A DNA stretch of 64,000 nucleotides from JAGNZR01 sp051648365. GTDB lineage: Bacteria; Fusobacteriota; Fusobacteriia; Fusobacteriales; Fusobacteriaceae. This document shows, in pieces, positions 33,611 through 42,651 of this stretch. The notes beneath the pieces were generated by a model. It was not told the DNA's origin, did no database searches, and was given only the letters and a program-made list of their open reading frames with translations. The DNA is taken from contig JBOFEZ010000007.1 in NCBI GenBank assembly GCA_051648365.1, positions 11,477 to 75,476 of the forward strand. Direction: 5' to 3'. The position numbers were made by a program, and so were the translations under genes. Position 1 is the first letter of the stretch. Every line of letters begins with the position of its first letter.

Positions 33611-34491
33611 AGTTTTTGCTCCAATTTTTTTATTTTTTCTAGATTATCTCTCATATAGTAAAGATATCCCTTATTAGAATCAGGGTTTTTAGGAATGTTG
33701 TGAAGAGTATTTAATGGAATAAATTCTACCCCAGTTTCTTTTCCAATGATTTCAGCATTTTTAGGATTTTTTCCGGCTTCATAGTAGATTACATTAACCT
33801 TGTTTTCTTTTATATGGTTAATTATTTTTATAATATTTCCCGGAGTAGGCTCGGCATCTGAAGAAAGAGAAGCATAAGGAGTTATGATTTCGAAATTGTA
33901 ATTACGGGCTAGATATGAAAAACTGTTATGGCCTATATAAATAAGTGATTTGCCATTTAAAAAAGATGTGTTTTCTTGGTATTCTTTTTTTAGTTCATCT
34001 AATTTTTTTATGTATTCATCTCTGTTTTTTTCAAAATATTCCTTTTGGGCGGGTAAATTTTCTGCTAGAGTAAGAGTTATATTTTCTACCATTTTTTTGC
34101 TGTTCGAAATGCTTAGCCACATATGAGGGTCATAATGATGCCCGTGACTATGTCCATCATCATTATCATTTTTCAAATCTATTCCCCTACTTAGGTCAAC
34201 AATTTTGATATTTTTTTTTAAGTTTTTTTCGAGTTTATGAATCCAAGGTTCCATGAATTTATTGGTATAAAAAATTAGATCCCCTTGATTAAATTTCACA
34301 ATATCTCGAGGAGTAGGTTCGTAATTGTGTGATTCTACATTTGAAGGAATCATAGATTCTATATGAACATAATCCCCTCCTACCTGTTTTATAAAGTCAT
34401 AACTACTGTGAATAGTGGTGAAAACAGTCAAAGTTTCTCCAAAGACCAAAATTGGAAAGATAGAAAAAATAAATATCAATAATTTCTTCAT
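33607..34491 (-). CDS. znuA: zinc ABC transporter substrate-binding protein (ZnuA-like)
   Basis: The 294-residue solute-binding protein of cluster A-I has a signal peptide (MKKLLIFIFSIFPILVFG). The metal-binding histidines are in VESHNYEPTP (H55), YDPHMWLS and IGHNSFSYLA, and the last ligand region is YYEAGKNP. A His-rich loop DDGHSHGHHYDPH just before the second ligand is typical of zinc-specific members. I start at the ATG at 34491, preceded by AAGGAG. A 28-residue upstream extension to 34575 lacks a ribosome site and would precede the signal peptide. It is first gene of znuABC. Confidence 0.9.
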   Translation of the reverse strand: MKKLLIFIFSIFPILVFGETLTVFTTIHSSYDFIKQVGGDYVHIESMIPSNVESHNYEPTPRDIVKFNQGDLIFYTNKFMEPWIHKLEKNLKKNIKIVDLSRGIDLKNDNDDGHSHGHHYDPHMWLSISNSKKMVENITLTLAENLPAQKEYFEKNRDEYIKKLDELKKEYQENTSFLNGKSLIYIGHNSFSYLARNYNFEIITPYASLSSDAEPTPGNIIKIINHIKENKVNVIYYEAGKNPKNAEIIGKETGVEFIPLNTLHNIPKNPDSNKGYLYYMRDNLEKIKKLEQKL

Positions 34492-34556
34492 TGTGTTTCT
34501 CCTTGAAAAATTTAATTTAATACTCAGATTTTTATACAAGAAGAAAGAGTATTTTC

Positions 34557-34644
34557 CTACATAAAAATGTAGCATATCCTGGTCCAGGAATATTTTTATA
34601 TTCTTTTGATTTTATGATGTAATAGAAGTGCATACCCTATTACA
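34557..34644 (-). promoter_or_regulatory. palindrome cluster upstream of znuABC
   Basis: Three inverted repeats in 90 bases: CTACAT-AAAA-ATGTAG (34557-34572), TCCTGG-T-CCAGGA (34577-34589) and TGTAATAG-11-CTATTACA (34618-34644). They are candidate sites for a Zur/Fur-type metal repressor or other control of znuA. The wider gap 34492-34866 holds no ORF. Confidence 0.4.
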
Positions 34645-34673
34645 AAAAAAAGCCCATTATATTTGTTATTATC

Positions 34674-34735
34674 TTGACAAAAATAAAAAAAAGTAATAAA
34701 CTAAATAAAAGATTAGTTAACTAAACATAAGTTTA
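34674..34735 (+). promoter_or_regulatory. psuK promoter with overlapping repeated operator motif
   Basis: TTGACA (34674-34679), 17 bases, TAAACT (34697-34702). The 12-base palindrome TTAGTTAACTAA (34713-34724) and TAAAC-ATAA-GTTTA (34722-34735) follow. ACTAAA occurs at 34700-34705 and 34720-34725. These may bind a regulator, perhaps PsuK's own helix-turn-helix. Confidence 0.5.
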
Positions 34736-34866
34736 ATTGGGCGATTTTAAATTTAATGATATCAAAGTTTAGTTTTTGTTTTTTTCAAAATTATAAAAAC
34801 TTTTAAAATAAAAGAAATGCAAATCATTTTTATACTAAAAATTGAGAAAAAAACAAGGAGGAAATA

Positions 34867-35952
34867 ATGACAAAAAGAGAAAATGAAATTTTCAAATGGA
34901 TAAAAGAGAAGCCACTCATATCCCAACATGAATTAGCAGATAAAGCAAATATTACAAGATCATCTGTTGCTGTTCATGTTTCTAATTTAATAAAAAAAGG
35001 GAAAATATTAGGTAAAGGTTACCTTGTTTCTCAAGACGAATATGTAACAGTAATTGGTGGAACAAATATAGATGTTGCTGGTATTCCAACTGGAACCTTA
35101 ATTGAAAATGATTCTAATCCAGGAACTGTAAGGTTTTCCGTGGGAGGAGTAGCTAGAAATATAGCAGAAAATATCTCTAAATTAGGAATAGAAGTAAGTT
35201 TTATAACCGCTCTTGGGGATGATATGTATGGCTCTGAAATTCAAAAAAATTGTAAGGAGAGAGGAATTGATATATCGAATTCATGGATAGACTCAAGTTT
35301 GCCAACATCTACATATCTTTTTGTTCTTAATGAAAAAAAAGATATGCAATTAGCTATTTCAGATATGGCTATTTGCGATAAAATTACTCCTGAATTTATA
35401 GAAAAAAAAATAGAATTTATAAAAAAATCCTCTCTTTGTGTAATTGATACTAATCTTTTAGAAGAAACTATAAAATATATATTAAACAACTTAGAAATAC
35501 CTGTTTTTGTTGATTGTGTTTCTACAACAAAAGCAGTAAAAATAAAAGGGTTCTTAGATAAAATACACACTTTAAAATGCAATAAAATAGAAGCGGAAAT
35601 TCTTAATAAAATAAAAATTACAGATGAAAAATCCTTAAAGGAATCGGCGGAATTCTTTTTAAATAAAGGAGTTAATCAAATATTTATATCTTTAGGAGAA
35701 GAAGGAGTTCTCTATGCTAATAAAGATGAAATGGGAAAAATAAATGCCATAAAAACAAAAATATTAAATGCTACTGGAGCTGGAGATTCATTTATGGGTG
35801 CAATTGTATATAGCTATATAAATAAAGATAATATAAGAGATTCTGCAATAACTGGTGTAGCAGCTGCAACAATAACAATACAAAGTGAAAAAACAGTTAG
35901 TGAGCTATTGACAGTGGAAAATATTAAAAAATTAATGGAGGAATACAAATGA
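34867..35952 (+). CDS. psuK: pseudouridine kinase with N-terminal winged helix
   Basis: The 361-residue PfkB-family kinase would phosphorylate pseudouridine to its 5'-phosphate. Residues 1-55 form a winged helix (ISQHELADKANITRSSVAVHVSNLIKKGKILGKGYLV), as in many psuK-type proteins. The kinase domain begins VTVIGGTNIDVAG and ends with the PfkB signature NATGAGDSFMGAIVYSY, with the catalytic Asp near residue 314. The stop overlaps the psuG start by four bases, and this coupling decides the substrate assignment. The DNA-binding domain suggests autoregulation. Codon use is more AT-rich than its neighbours, weak evidence of later acquisition. Confidence 0.88.
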   Translation: MTKRENEIFKWIKEKPLISQHELADKANITRSSVAVHVSNLIKKGKILGKGYLVSQDEYVTVIGGTNIDVAGIPTGTLIENDSNPGTVRFSVGGVARNIAENISKLGIEVSFITALGDDMYGSEIQKNCKERGIDISNSWIDSSLPTSTYLFVLNEKKDMQLAISDMAICDKITPEFIEKKIEFIKKSSLCVIDTNLLEETIKYILNNLEIPVFVDCVSTTKAVKIKGFLDKIHTLKCNKIEAEILNKIKITDEKSLKESAEFFLNKGVNQIFISLGEEGVLYANKDEMGKINAIKTKILNATGAGDSFMGAIVYSYINKDNIRDSAITGVAAATITIQSEKTVSELLTVENIKKLMEEYK

Positions 35953-36875
35953 AAAATTTAACGAAGTATTTACTAATCTCAAAAGAAATAAAGGAAGCTT
36001 TAGAAACTAATAAACCAGTAGTAGCCTTAGAATCAACAATTATCTCTCACGGAATGCCTTATCCTCAAAATGTAGAAACAGCATTACAAGTTGAAAAAAT
36101 TATTCGTGAAAATGGAGCGGTTCCTGCTACTATAGCTATTTTAGATGGAAAATTAATAGTAGGGTTATCAAAAGAAGAAATAGATTATTTAGGTAAAAAA
36201 GGATTAGCAGTCAAGAAAGCAAGTAGAAGAGATTTACCTGTTATTATCTCTAAAAAATTAGATGGAGCTACAACAGTTTCGGCAACAATGATTATAGCTG
36301 AGCTTGCAGGAATAAAAGTATTCGCAACAGGAGGAATTGGAGGAGTTCACAGAGAAGCAGAAATAACTATGGATATTTCTGCAGATTTAGAAGAACTTGC
36401 AATGACAAGCGTAGCAGTAGTCTGTGCTGGGGCCAAATCTATACTTGATATAGGATTAACTTTAGAGTATTTAGAAACGAAAGGAGTTCCAATTTTAGGG
36501 TACCAAACAGCCGAACTACCAGCATTCTATACCAGAAAAAGTGGATTCAATGTAGATTACAAAATGGATACATCTCTTGAGATCGCTGAGGCTTTAAAGG
36601 CTAAATGGGATATAGGATTGAAAGGTGGTGTTGTTATAGCTAATCCAATTCCTGAAAAATTTGCAATGGATTTTAATGTTATTACAAAAGCTATTGAAGA
36701 AGCAGTTCTAGAAGCTAAAGAAAAAGGAATAAAAGGAAAAGAGTCGACTCCATTTTTACTTGCAAAAGTAAAGGATTTAACTGCTGGAAAAAGTTTAATA
36801 TCGAATATTGAATTAGTATACAATAACGCTAAATTAGGTGCTGAAATTGCTAAAAATTATGTAAATTTAAAGTGA
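35949..36875 (+). CDS. psuG: pseudouridine-5'-phosphate glycosidase
   Basis: A 308-residue enzyme that splits pseudouridine 5'-phosphate into uracil and ribose 5-phosphate. The family blocks are plain: VALESTIISHGMPYPQN, AVPATIAILDGKLIVGLS, KASRRDLP, GATTVSATMIIAELAGIKVFATGGIGGVHR and the C-terminal PFLLAKVKDLTAGKSLISNIELVYNNA. Length is normal. It overlaps psuK by four bases and ends before a strong hairpin terminator. No dedicated pseudouridine importer is next to it; gltS is on the opposite strand. Confidence 0.95.
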   Translation: MKNLTKYLLISKEIKEALETNKPVVALESTIISHGMPYPQNVETALQVEKIIRENGAVPATIAILDGKLIVGLSKEEIDYLGKKGLAVKKASRRDLPVIISKKLDGATTVSATMIIAELAGIKVFATGGIGGVHREAEITMDISADLEELAMTSVAVVCAGAKSILDIGLTLEYLETKGVPILGYQTAELPAFYTRKSGFNVDYKMDTSLEIAEALKAKWDIGLKGGVVIANPIPEKFAMDFNVITKAIEEAVLEAKEKGIKGKESTPFLLAKVKDLTAGKSLISNIELVYNNAKLGAEIAKNYVNLK

Positions 36876-36973
36876 TTTTGTGTATAGTATACAATTTAGC
36901 TAATATTTCTAGATCCTTGTTTCACCATGGGTAGAGAAATATCATCGTTGCTAAAATAAGTTTTTTAATGATA

Positions 36974-37030
36974 AATATCCTAAAGTGCTAAACATATTAA
37001 ATGTTAGTACTTTAGGATATTATTTTTTTG
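36974..37030 (+). terminator. psuKG terminator
   Basis: Long hairpin, arms from ATATCCTAAAGT...AACAT to ATGTT...ACTTTAGGATAT with two internal mismatches, followed by a T-tract. Convergent gltS ends 30 bases further on and may use it too. Confidence 0.85.
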
Positions 37031-37061
37031 AAAAAACCGATCAAATCTCTTTTTTATTTTA

Positions 37062-38249
37062 TTATTTAAACATATTCATAAAGAACGTTATAATACCCGC
37101 ATTAAAGAAATCTATAAAAAGACTTCCAACTATAGGTAGAATAAAGAAAGCTCTAGGAGCCGCTCCGTAGGTTGCAGTAAGAGCATTCATATTAGCCATG
37201 GCATTAGGTGTGGCTCCCATTCCAAACCCACACATACCACCTGACATTACTGCTGCTTCGTAGTCTCTTCCCATTAGGTTGAAAATTACAAAATATGCAA
37301 AAGATGCCATTATTAATGTATGTGCTAACAAAATTGCTATTAAAGGTACTGCAAGATCTGCCAATTGCCAAAGTTTCAAGTTCATAAGTGCCATAACTAA
37401 GAAGAATGTCAAAGCCTGATCTCCCATAAATCCTATCTCATATTCTTTCATTTTAAATATTCCAGTATATTCTGTTATATTTCTTATTATAGCTGCTGCA
37501 AACATTGATCCTATATAGGCCGGAAAAGTTAGACCTGTAATCTCGGTAAGTTGTTTCCCAAGAATTGTTCCAAAACCTATCGCTAAAGCTATTGATGCAG
37601 ATGCAGCTAAAAAATTCCCCTTATCTATAAATAATTTGTTTTCATCTTTATCAGAAGTTTCTTGAGAAAGTTTTCCCCCTGAAAGATTATTTTTTAAAAT
37701 AAGTTTTCTAGCTACTGGTCCTCCTATAAGACTTCCCATAACTAATCCAAAAGTTGCTGACGCCAAGGCAACAGCTGTGGCTCCCACTGCACCATTTTGC
37801 TCAAAAAGAGGTCCAAAAGCTCCTGAAGTTCCGTGTCCTCCTACCATAGGTACCGAAGATGCAGCAAGCCCGATAAGTTCACTTATTCCAAAAATTTTAC
37901 TAAGTCCTATCCCTGTGATATTTTGAATCGTTACTAAAAATATACTCAGAATAAGGAAAATAATAACTTGAAATCCACCTTTTTTTAATACTTTTATACT
38001 CGCAGTAAAACCTATGGTAGTAAAAAATACCATCATAAAAATTCCTTGAAGAGTTGTATCAAAATTAAATTCCTGAAATCCAAATTTTCTAGCTAATAAA
38101 ACTAATAAAGAAAAACTTAATCCTCCTATTACAGGTGCAGGAATGCAGAATCTTTCAAGAGCCTCAACTCTTCTTCTAAAAAACATTCCTACATAAAGTA
38201 CTATTGAAGCCAAAGCTACTGTCTGATACATATCCAATTTGATAACCAT
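37062..38249 (-). CDS. gltS: sodium/glutamate symporter GltS
   Basis: The 395-residue membrane protein imports glutamate with sodium. Family features are the N-terminal VEALERFCIPAPVIGGLSFSL, the re-entrant motif AASSVPMVGGHGTSGAFGPLFEQNG, and its second copy CGFGMGATPNAMANMNALT. These GGHGT and GMGATPNA loops form the transport core. About ten to twelve helices. Start is ATG 38249 with GGAGGTTCTAA before it. Single gene, convergent with psuG. Glutamate fermentation is common in fusobacteria, which fits. Confidence 0.95.
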   Translation of the reverse strand: MVIKLDMYQTVALASIVLYVGMFFRRRVEALERFCIPAPVIGGLSFSLLVLLARKFGFQEFNFDTTLQGIFMMVFFTTIGFTASIKVLKKGGFQVIIFLILSIFLVTIQNITGIGLSKIFGISELIGLAASSVPMVGGHGTSGAFGPLFEQNGAVGATAVALASATFGLVMGSLIGGPVARKLILKNNLSGGKLSQETSDKDENKLFIDKGNFLAASASIALAIGFGTILGKQLTEITGLTFPAYIGSMFAAAIIRNITEYTGIFKMKEYEIGFMGDQALTFFLVMALMNLKLWQLADLAVPLIAILLAHTLIMASFAYFVIFNLMGRDYEAAVMSGGMCGFGMGATPNAMANMNALTATYGAAPRAFFILPIVGSLFIDFFNAGIITFFMNMFK

Positions 38250-38408
38250 TTAGAACCTCCATATTCGATTTTCTTAACCTACATTAACTATAACATATTA
38301 GCCATATATTTTCAAGTTCAAAAATTTTAAAAAGGTTCTATAAAAGTATGTAAAGTTCTTTAAAAGAATTCTATGCCCTTTATTGGTTTTTATTTTTCGG
38401 GAAATAAC

Positions 38409-38441
38409 AAAAGGGAAAGCTTTACTCTAGCTTTCCCTTTT
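38409..38441 (-). terminator. ssb terminator
   Basis: Perfect arms AAAAGGGAAAGCT and AGCTTTCCCTTTT around TTACTCT just after the ssb stop on the minus strand. Confidence 0.75.
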
Positions 38442-38450
38442 GTTCATATT

Positions 38451-38885
38451 TTAGAATGGAAACTCATCGTCATCAAAACTTTCCTCTTGATAAGCAGGTT
38501 TTTGTTCTGCAGTTCTAGGTTGAGAAGGAGTTGAAGATGATGGCTGATAAGGAGCAGAGTAATCTGCTGAAGACCCTTGAGAATTTTTAGAATCAAGAAA
38601 CTCTATCTGCTCTACAAGAACATCATAAGAAGTTTTCTTTTCACCATTAACCTCATATCTATTCATCTGAAGTCTTCCGTTAACTCCTATCTTACTACCT
38701 TTTCTCATGTATTCGCCGATAAGTTCAGCAGTTTTTCCAAAAGCGACACAATTAATAAAATCGGCTTCTCCTTTTTTCATAGGATTATCGACAGCTATTG
38801 AAAATCTTGAATAAGCTTTTCCACTTTGACCAAACTTTAATTCTGGATCACGGGTAAGTCTTCCAGTAAGTACAACTAAATTCAT
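38451..38885 (-). CDS. ssb: single-stranded DNA-binding protein
   Basis: A 144-residue SSB: an N-terminal OB fold (MNLVVLTGRLTRDPELKF, FINCVAFGKTAELIGEYMRKGSKIGVNGRLQ, residues 1-100), a short Ser/Pro/Gln-rich linker, and the acidic tip DDDEFPF that docks partner proteins. It stands alone, divergent from polA, rather than between rpsF and rpsR as the usual replicative copy. It may be the only or a second SSB of the genome; this cannot be told here. Confidence 0.95.
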   Translation of the reverse strand: MNLVVLTGRLTRDPELKFGQSGKAYSRFSIAVDNPMKKGEADFINCVAFGKTAELIGEYMRKGSKIGVNGRLQMNRYEVNGEKKTSYDVLVEQIEFLDSKNSQGSSADYSAPYQPSSSTPSQPRTAEQKPAYQEESFDDDEFPF

Positions 38886-39040
38886 AATAATACCGCCTTT
38901 TTTTTAGTGATATTATATTATAACAAAATAATCACAAAAAATAAATATGAAAATAAAAACTCATTAAAATAGAAAAAAATCTTTCTAAATGTGTTATAAT
39001 GAAGAGTCAAAAATTAAGATGAAATTTGAGGAGAAAGAAG

Positions 39041-41710
39041 ATGAAAAGAGCGATTCTTTTAGATACTAGTGCTATAATGTATAGAGCGTTTTATGCAAAT
39101 AGTCATTTTAGAACAAAAAATGAACCCACAGGAGCAATATATGGATTTGTTAATACTCTCCTGAGAATAATAGCGGATTTTAATCCGGAATATATAGCAG
39201 CAGCTTTTGATGTATCTAGAAAATCTCTGAAAAGAACAGAAATGTATTCTGAATATAAGGCAGCAAGAGATGCAGCCCCTGAAGATTTAATTACTCAGAT
39301 TCCTAGAATAGAATCTCTTTTAGATTGTTTTGGAATAAAAAGATTTAAGATAGAGGGACACGAGGCAGATGACGTTCTGGGAAGTTTAGCAAAAAAACTT
39401 TCTACTGAAGTAGATGAAGTAATAGTTATTACTGGAGATAAAGATCTTGCCCAGATAATGGATGGGAATATAAAGATAGCTCTTTTAGGAAAAGGAGAGG
39501 GTGGTGAAGGCTTTAAAATTCTTTCTACTTCTCAAGATGTGATTGAACATTTGGGAGTCAAACCTGATAAAATACCTGATCTTTTCGGACTTATAGGTGA
39601 TACAAGTGACGGAATACCAGGGGTAAGGAAAATAGGTGTTAAAAAAGCTGTACCTATGCTAGAAAAATATGGAAATCTTGAAGGAATATATGAAAATATA
39701 GAGAAGCTTACAGAACTTCCTGGAATAGGAAAATCTCTGATAAATAACCTTATGGAAGATAAGGAAATGGCTTTTTTAAGCAGAAAACTTGCAACTATAG
39801 AAAGTAATTTAGAAGAGGTTCAAGTAACTCCTTCAGACATAGAATATATGGTAAATAGAGATGAATTGAGAAAGCTTTTCCTTCAACTGGAATTTAAATC
39901 TCTTCTGAAAAAAATGTCTTTGGAAGAGGGGGAAACATCTTCAGATGAAAGTATCGAAAATATAGAATATATTCCTGTAGAGACTAAAATAATAAGCAGC
40001 CAGGAATCTTTTAATATTATGGTCGGGAAAATTAAAAAAATTGGAAAAATATTTGTATATCCATCTCCTATGGGAGTCTGTTTTGCATCAGAAGAAGAAA
40101 ATTATTATGTTCCTCTCCACCATACACCTCTTCTGAATTTTAATTTTTCAGTAGAAGGGTTACAAGAAATTTTCAAATTAAATCTGCCTATAGTAACTTA
40201 TGATGCCAAAATATTATATCACCTGGGATTAGAAGTAGAAAAAGAAAATATAGAAAGTGATCTGTTAATAGCTAACCATCTTATTACATCGTCTACCAAG
40301 GATGAATTCACTCTTTTAGCCGAAAGATACTGTGGAGCAAAATTACAAAATTATAAGGAAAAATTTGGTAAGCAGGAGATAAATACTCTTTCAGGAGATG
40401 AATTGGGAAAATATCTTGGAGAATTTGCAAGGGCTTTATATCTATCGCATAAAAAAATAGAGAATGAATTAAAAAATATGGAACTTACAAATTCTGAGCA
40501 AGAGATAGAAATACCTCTTATAGAGGTATTGGCTGGTATGGAAAAAGCTGGAATAAAAATAGATCCTAAGTATTTTAAAAATTATTCAGCTGAGTTGAAC
40601 GGAAGATTGGAAACTATTTCAGAAAAACTTTATGCTATAAATAATGGAGAGAGAATTAATCTTAATTCTCCTAAGCAGTTATCACAGTTTTTATTTTTAA
40701 ATTTGAATCTACCTATAATAAAATCTACTAAGACAGGACCATCTACTGATGTAGAGGTACTTGAGGCTCTGAGTGAAAAAGGGTATGAGGTAGCAGATTT
40801 GATTTTGAATCACAGAAAACTATCTAAGCTTCTTCAAACATATTCTGATCCTCTTCCTAAACTAGCAGATAGAGAGTGTAGGATTCATACCACGTTCAAT
40901 CAGATAGGGACAGCCACTGGAAGACTATCTTCTTCCAACCCAAACCTTCAGAATATTCCTGCAAAAACAGATGAAGGCATGAGAATAAGAAGAGGATTTG
41001 TAGCTGAAAAAGGTAAAAAGCTCCTGGGAATAGATTACTCTCAGATAGAACTTAGAGTTCTTGCAGAGCTTTCTAAAGATGAAAATCTTGTAAAAGCCTA
41101 TAAAGAAAATTTAGATTTACATACCCTTACAGGGAAAAAAATCTTTAGACTCTCTGAAGATGAAGCGGTTTCTCGTGAACAAAGAACTGTGGCTAAAATA
41201 GTTAATTTTAGCTTAATCTATGGAAAAACTGCTTTTGGACTTTCGAAAGAACTTAGAATTTCAACAAAAGAAGCGAGTGAATATATAACGGCATATTTTG
41301 AACAGTATCCACGGGTAAAAGAGTTGGAAAAGAAAACGATAGAGTTCGCAGAAAGTCATGGATATGTTACAACATACTTTGGAAGAAAGCGTCAGATTGA
41401 GGGAATAAATTCTAAAAATAGAACCATAAAAAATGGAGCTGAAAGAATGGCAGTGAATAGCGTAATCCAAGGTACTGCATCAGAATTAATAAAAAAAGCC
41501 ATGGTAGATATCCATAAGGAGATAAAAAAATCCTCTGAAATAAAACTTCTTCTTCAGGTGCATGATGAGCTGATTTTTGAAGTGGAAGATTCTGTGGCGG
41601 AAGTTTGGAAAGAAAAGATGGAAAATATAATGGAGAATGCAGTGGAATTTAAAAATGTAAAACTTTCGGTAAATGGAGCTCTAGGAGATAACTGGGCAGA
41701 ATTAAAATAA
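39041..41710 (+). CDS. polA: DNA polymerase I
   Basis: The 889-residue protein has an N-terminal 5'-3' exonuclease (residues 1-290: LLDTSAIMYRAFY, AFDVSRKSLKRTEMYSEYKAAR, GDKDLAQIM, GLIGDTSDGIPGV). A middle domain follows in which the proofreading motif DxE is absent. The polymerase domain has motif A GIDYSQIELRVLAEL, motif B REQRTVAKIVNFSLIYG and motif C VHDELIFEV. It should repair and replace RNA primers but probably lacks 3'-5' proofreading, as in Taq and several low-GC bacteria. I start at ATG 39041 after GAGGAG rather than TTG 39026. An extended -10 TGTTATAAT lies at 38992-39000. It is first in a long operon. Confidence 0.95.
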   Translation: MKRAILLDTSAIMYRAFYANSHFRTKNEPTGAIYGFVNTLLRIIADFNPEYIAAAFDVSRKSLKRTEMYSEYKAARDAAPEDLITQIPRIESLLDCFGIKRFKIEGHEADDVLGSLAKKLSTEVDEVIVITGDKDLAQIMDGNIKIALLGKGEGGEGFKILSTSQDVIEHLGVKPDKIPDLFGLIGDTSDGIPGVRKIGVKKAVPMLEKYGNLEGIYENIEKLTELPGIGKSLINNLMEDKEMAFLSRKLATIESNLEEVQVTPSDIEYMVNRDELRKLFLQLEFKSLLKKMSLEEGETSSDESIENIEYIPVETKIISSQESFNIMVGKIKKIGKIFVYPSPMGVCFASEEENYYVPLHHTPLLNFNFSVEGLQEIFKLNLPIVTYDAKILYHLGLEVEKENIESDLLIANHLITSSTKDEFTLLAERYCGAKLQNYKEKFGKQEINTLSGDELGKYLGEFARALYLSHKKIENELKNMELTNSEQEIEIPLIEVLAGMEKAGIKIDPKYFKNYSAELNGRLETISEKLYAINNGERINLNSPKQLSQFLFLNLNLPIIKSTKTGPSTDVEVLEALSEKGYEVADLILNHRKLSKLLQTYSDPLPKLADRECRIHTTFNQIGTATGRLSSSNPNLQNIPAKTDEGMRIRRGFVAEKGKKLLGIDYSQIELRVLAELSKDENLVKAYKENLDLHTLTGKKIFRLSEDEAVSREQRTVAKIVNFSLIYGKTAFGLSKELRISTKEASEYITAYFEQYPRVKELEKKTIEFAESHGYVTTYFGRKRQIEGINSKNRTIKNGAERMAVNSVIQGTASELIKKAMVDIHKEIKKSSEIKLLLQVHDELIFEVEDSVAEVWKEKMENIMENAVEFKNVKLSVNGALGDNWAELK

Positions 41711-41721
41711 GGGGTGATAGA

Positions 41722-42651
41722 ATGTCTTCTTATAGTCAAAAGGTGAAAAAAGAGGTAATGGGGATACAGGGACTTTCCAAGCTTCAGATTATGGGTGAGA
41801 TAAAGGCTGCCATTATGGGAAAGGGCGCACTAAATATAAACTGCATTGATTTGAAGTTTGAAAATATAGCTCTTGCGAGCAGATTCTATGGTCTCTTACA
41901 AGAGGTAACGAAACTCAGAATAGGGATAAAATATTCCATAAGTAAAAAATTCGGAGAACATAAAGTTTATACGGTAAGTATATATCCTCAGAAAGGATAC
42001 AATGAGTTTATAGATTCTTTGAGAAAAATTACCAACAGTGTAACAGTGGCCAATGAAGAGGTATTTACAGGTATTATAAGAGGTTTTTTTCTTTATTTTG
42101 GATATATAAAATCTCCTGAAAAAGAATATGCTTTAGATTTTTTCATAGATTCAGAAATAGGTGCTGGAGATTTTCTGTCACTGCTCCTAGCTATAGAGAA
42201 AAAAGCTTCTCATACTGCAAAAAAAAATAAAAATCTAGTATATCTGCGTAACTCGGAAGATATAATGGATATCCTTGTAACAGTAGGTGCTCTTCAGGAA
42301 TTTTTTAAATATGAGGAGACAACCATGATGAAGGACCTAAAAAATAAAACCATAAGAGAGATGAACTGGGAAGTTGCCAATGAAACTAAAACTCTCAACT
42401 CAGCTAACAGACAATTAAAGATGATAGAGTATATCGATAATGTTTGTGGACTTTCCTCACTAACTCCTGTGATAAAGGAGATAGCAGAGATAAGACTTAG
42501 GTATAGTGAGAGTTCTCTCCAAGAAATAGCTGATATGATAGGAATATCCAAGTCAGGAGTAAAAAATAGATTTAGAAGGCTTGAGGAGATATATAATAAA
42601 ATAAAAGCAGAGGAAGGACAAGAAAAAGAGAGCAATGAAGGTAATTTATGA
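41722..42651 (+). CDS. whiA: WhiA-family DNA-binding protein
   Basis: The 309-residue protein combines a LAGLIDADG-homing-endonuclease-like N-terminal domain (GIIRGFFLYFGYIKSPEKEY, EYALDFFIDS) with a C-terminal helix-turn-helix (SLQEIADMIGISKSGVKNRFRRLEEI). WhiA homologues regulate sporulation in Streptomyces and cell division or nucleoid segregation in Bacillus; here the role is inferred to be cell-cycle-related. It starts 11 bases after polA and overlaps ribF by 17 bases. Adjacent scpA and murJ support a division/segregation context. It lacks the usual rapZ-yvcK neighbours. Confidence 0.85.
   Translation: MSSYSQKVKKEVMGIQGLSKLQIMGEIKAAIMGKGALNINCIDLKFENIALASRFYGLLQEVTKLRIGIKYSISKKFGEHKVYTVSIYPQKGYNEFIDSLRKITNSVTVANEEVFTGIIRGFFLYFGYIKSPEKEYALDFFIDSEIGAGDFLSLLLAIEKKASHTAKKNKNLVYLRNSEDIMDILVTVGALQEFFKYEETTMMKDLKNKTIREMNWEVANETKTLNSANRQLKMIEYIDNVCGLSSLTPVIKEIAEIRLRYSESSLQEIADMIGISKSGVKNRFRRLEEIYNKIKAEEGQEKESNEGNL

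Noticed and set aside
34492..34575. 28-residue N-terminal extension of ZnuA
   Set aside because: It precedes a good signal peptide and lacks a ribosome site; ATG 34491 has AAGGAG.
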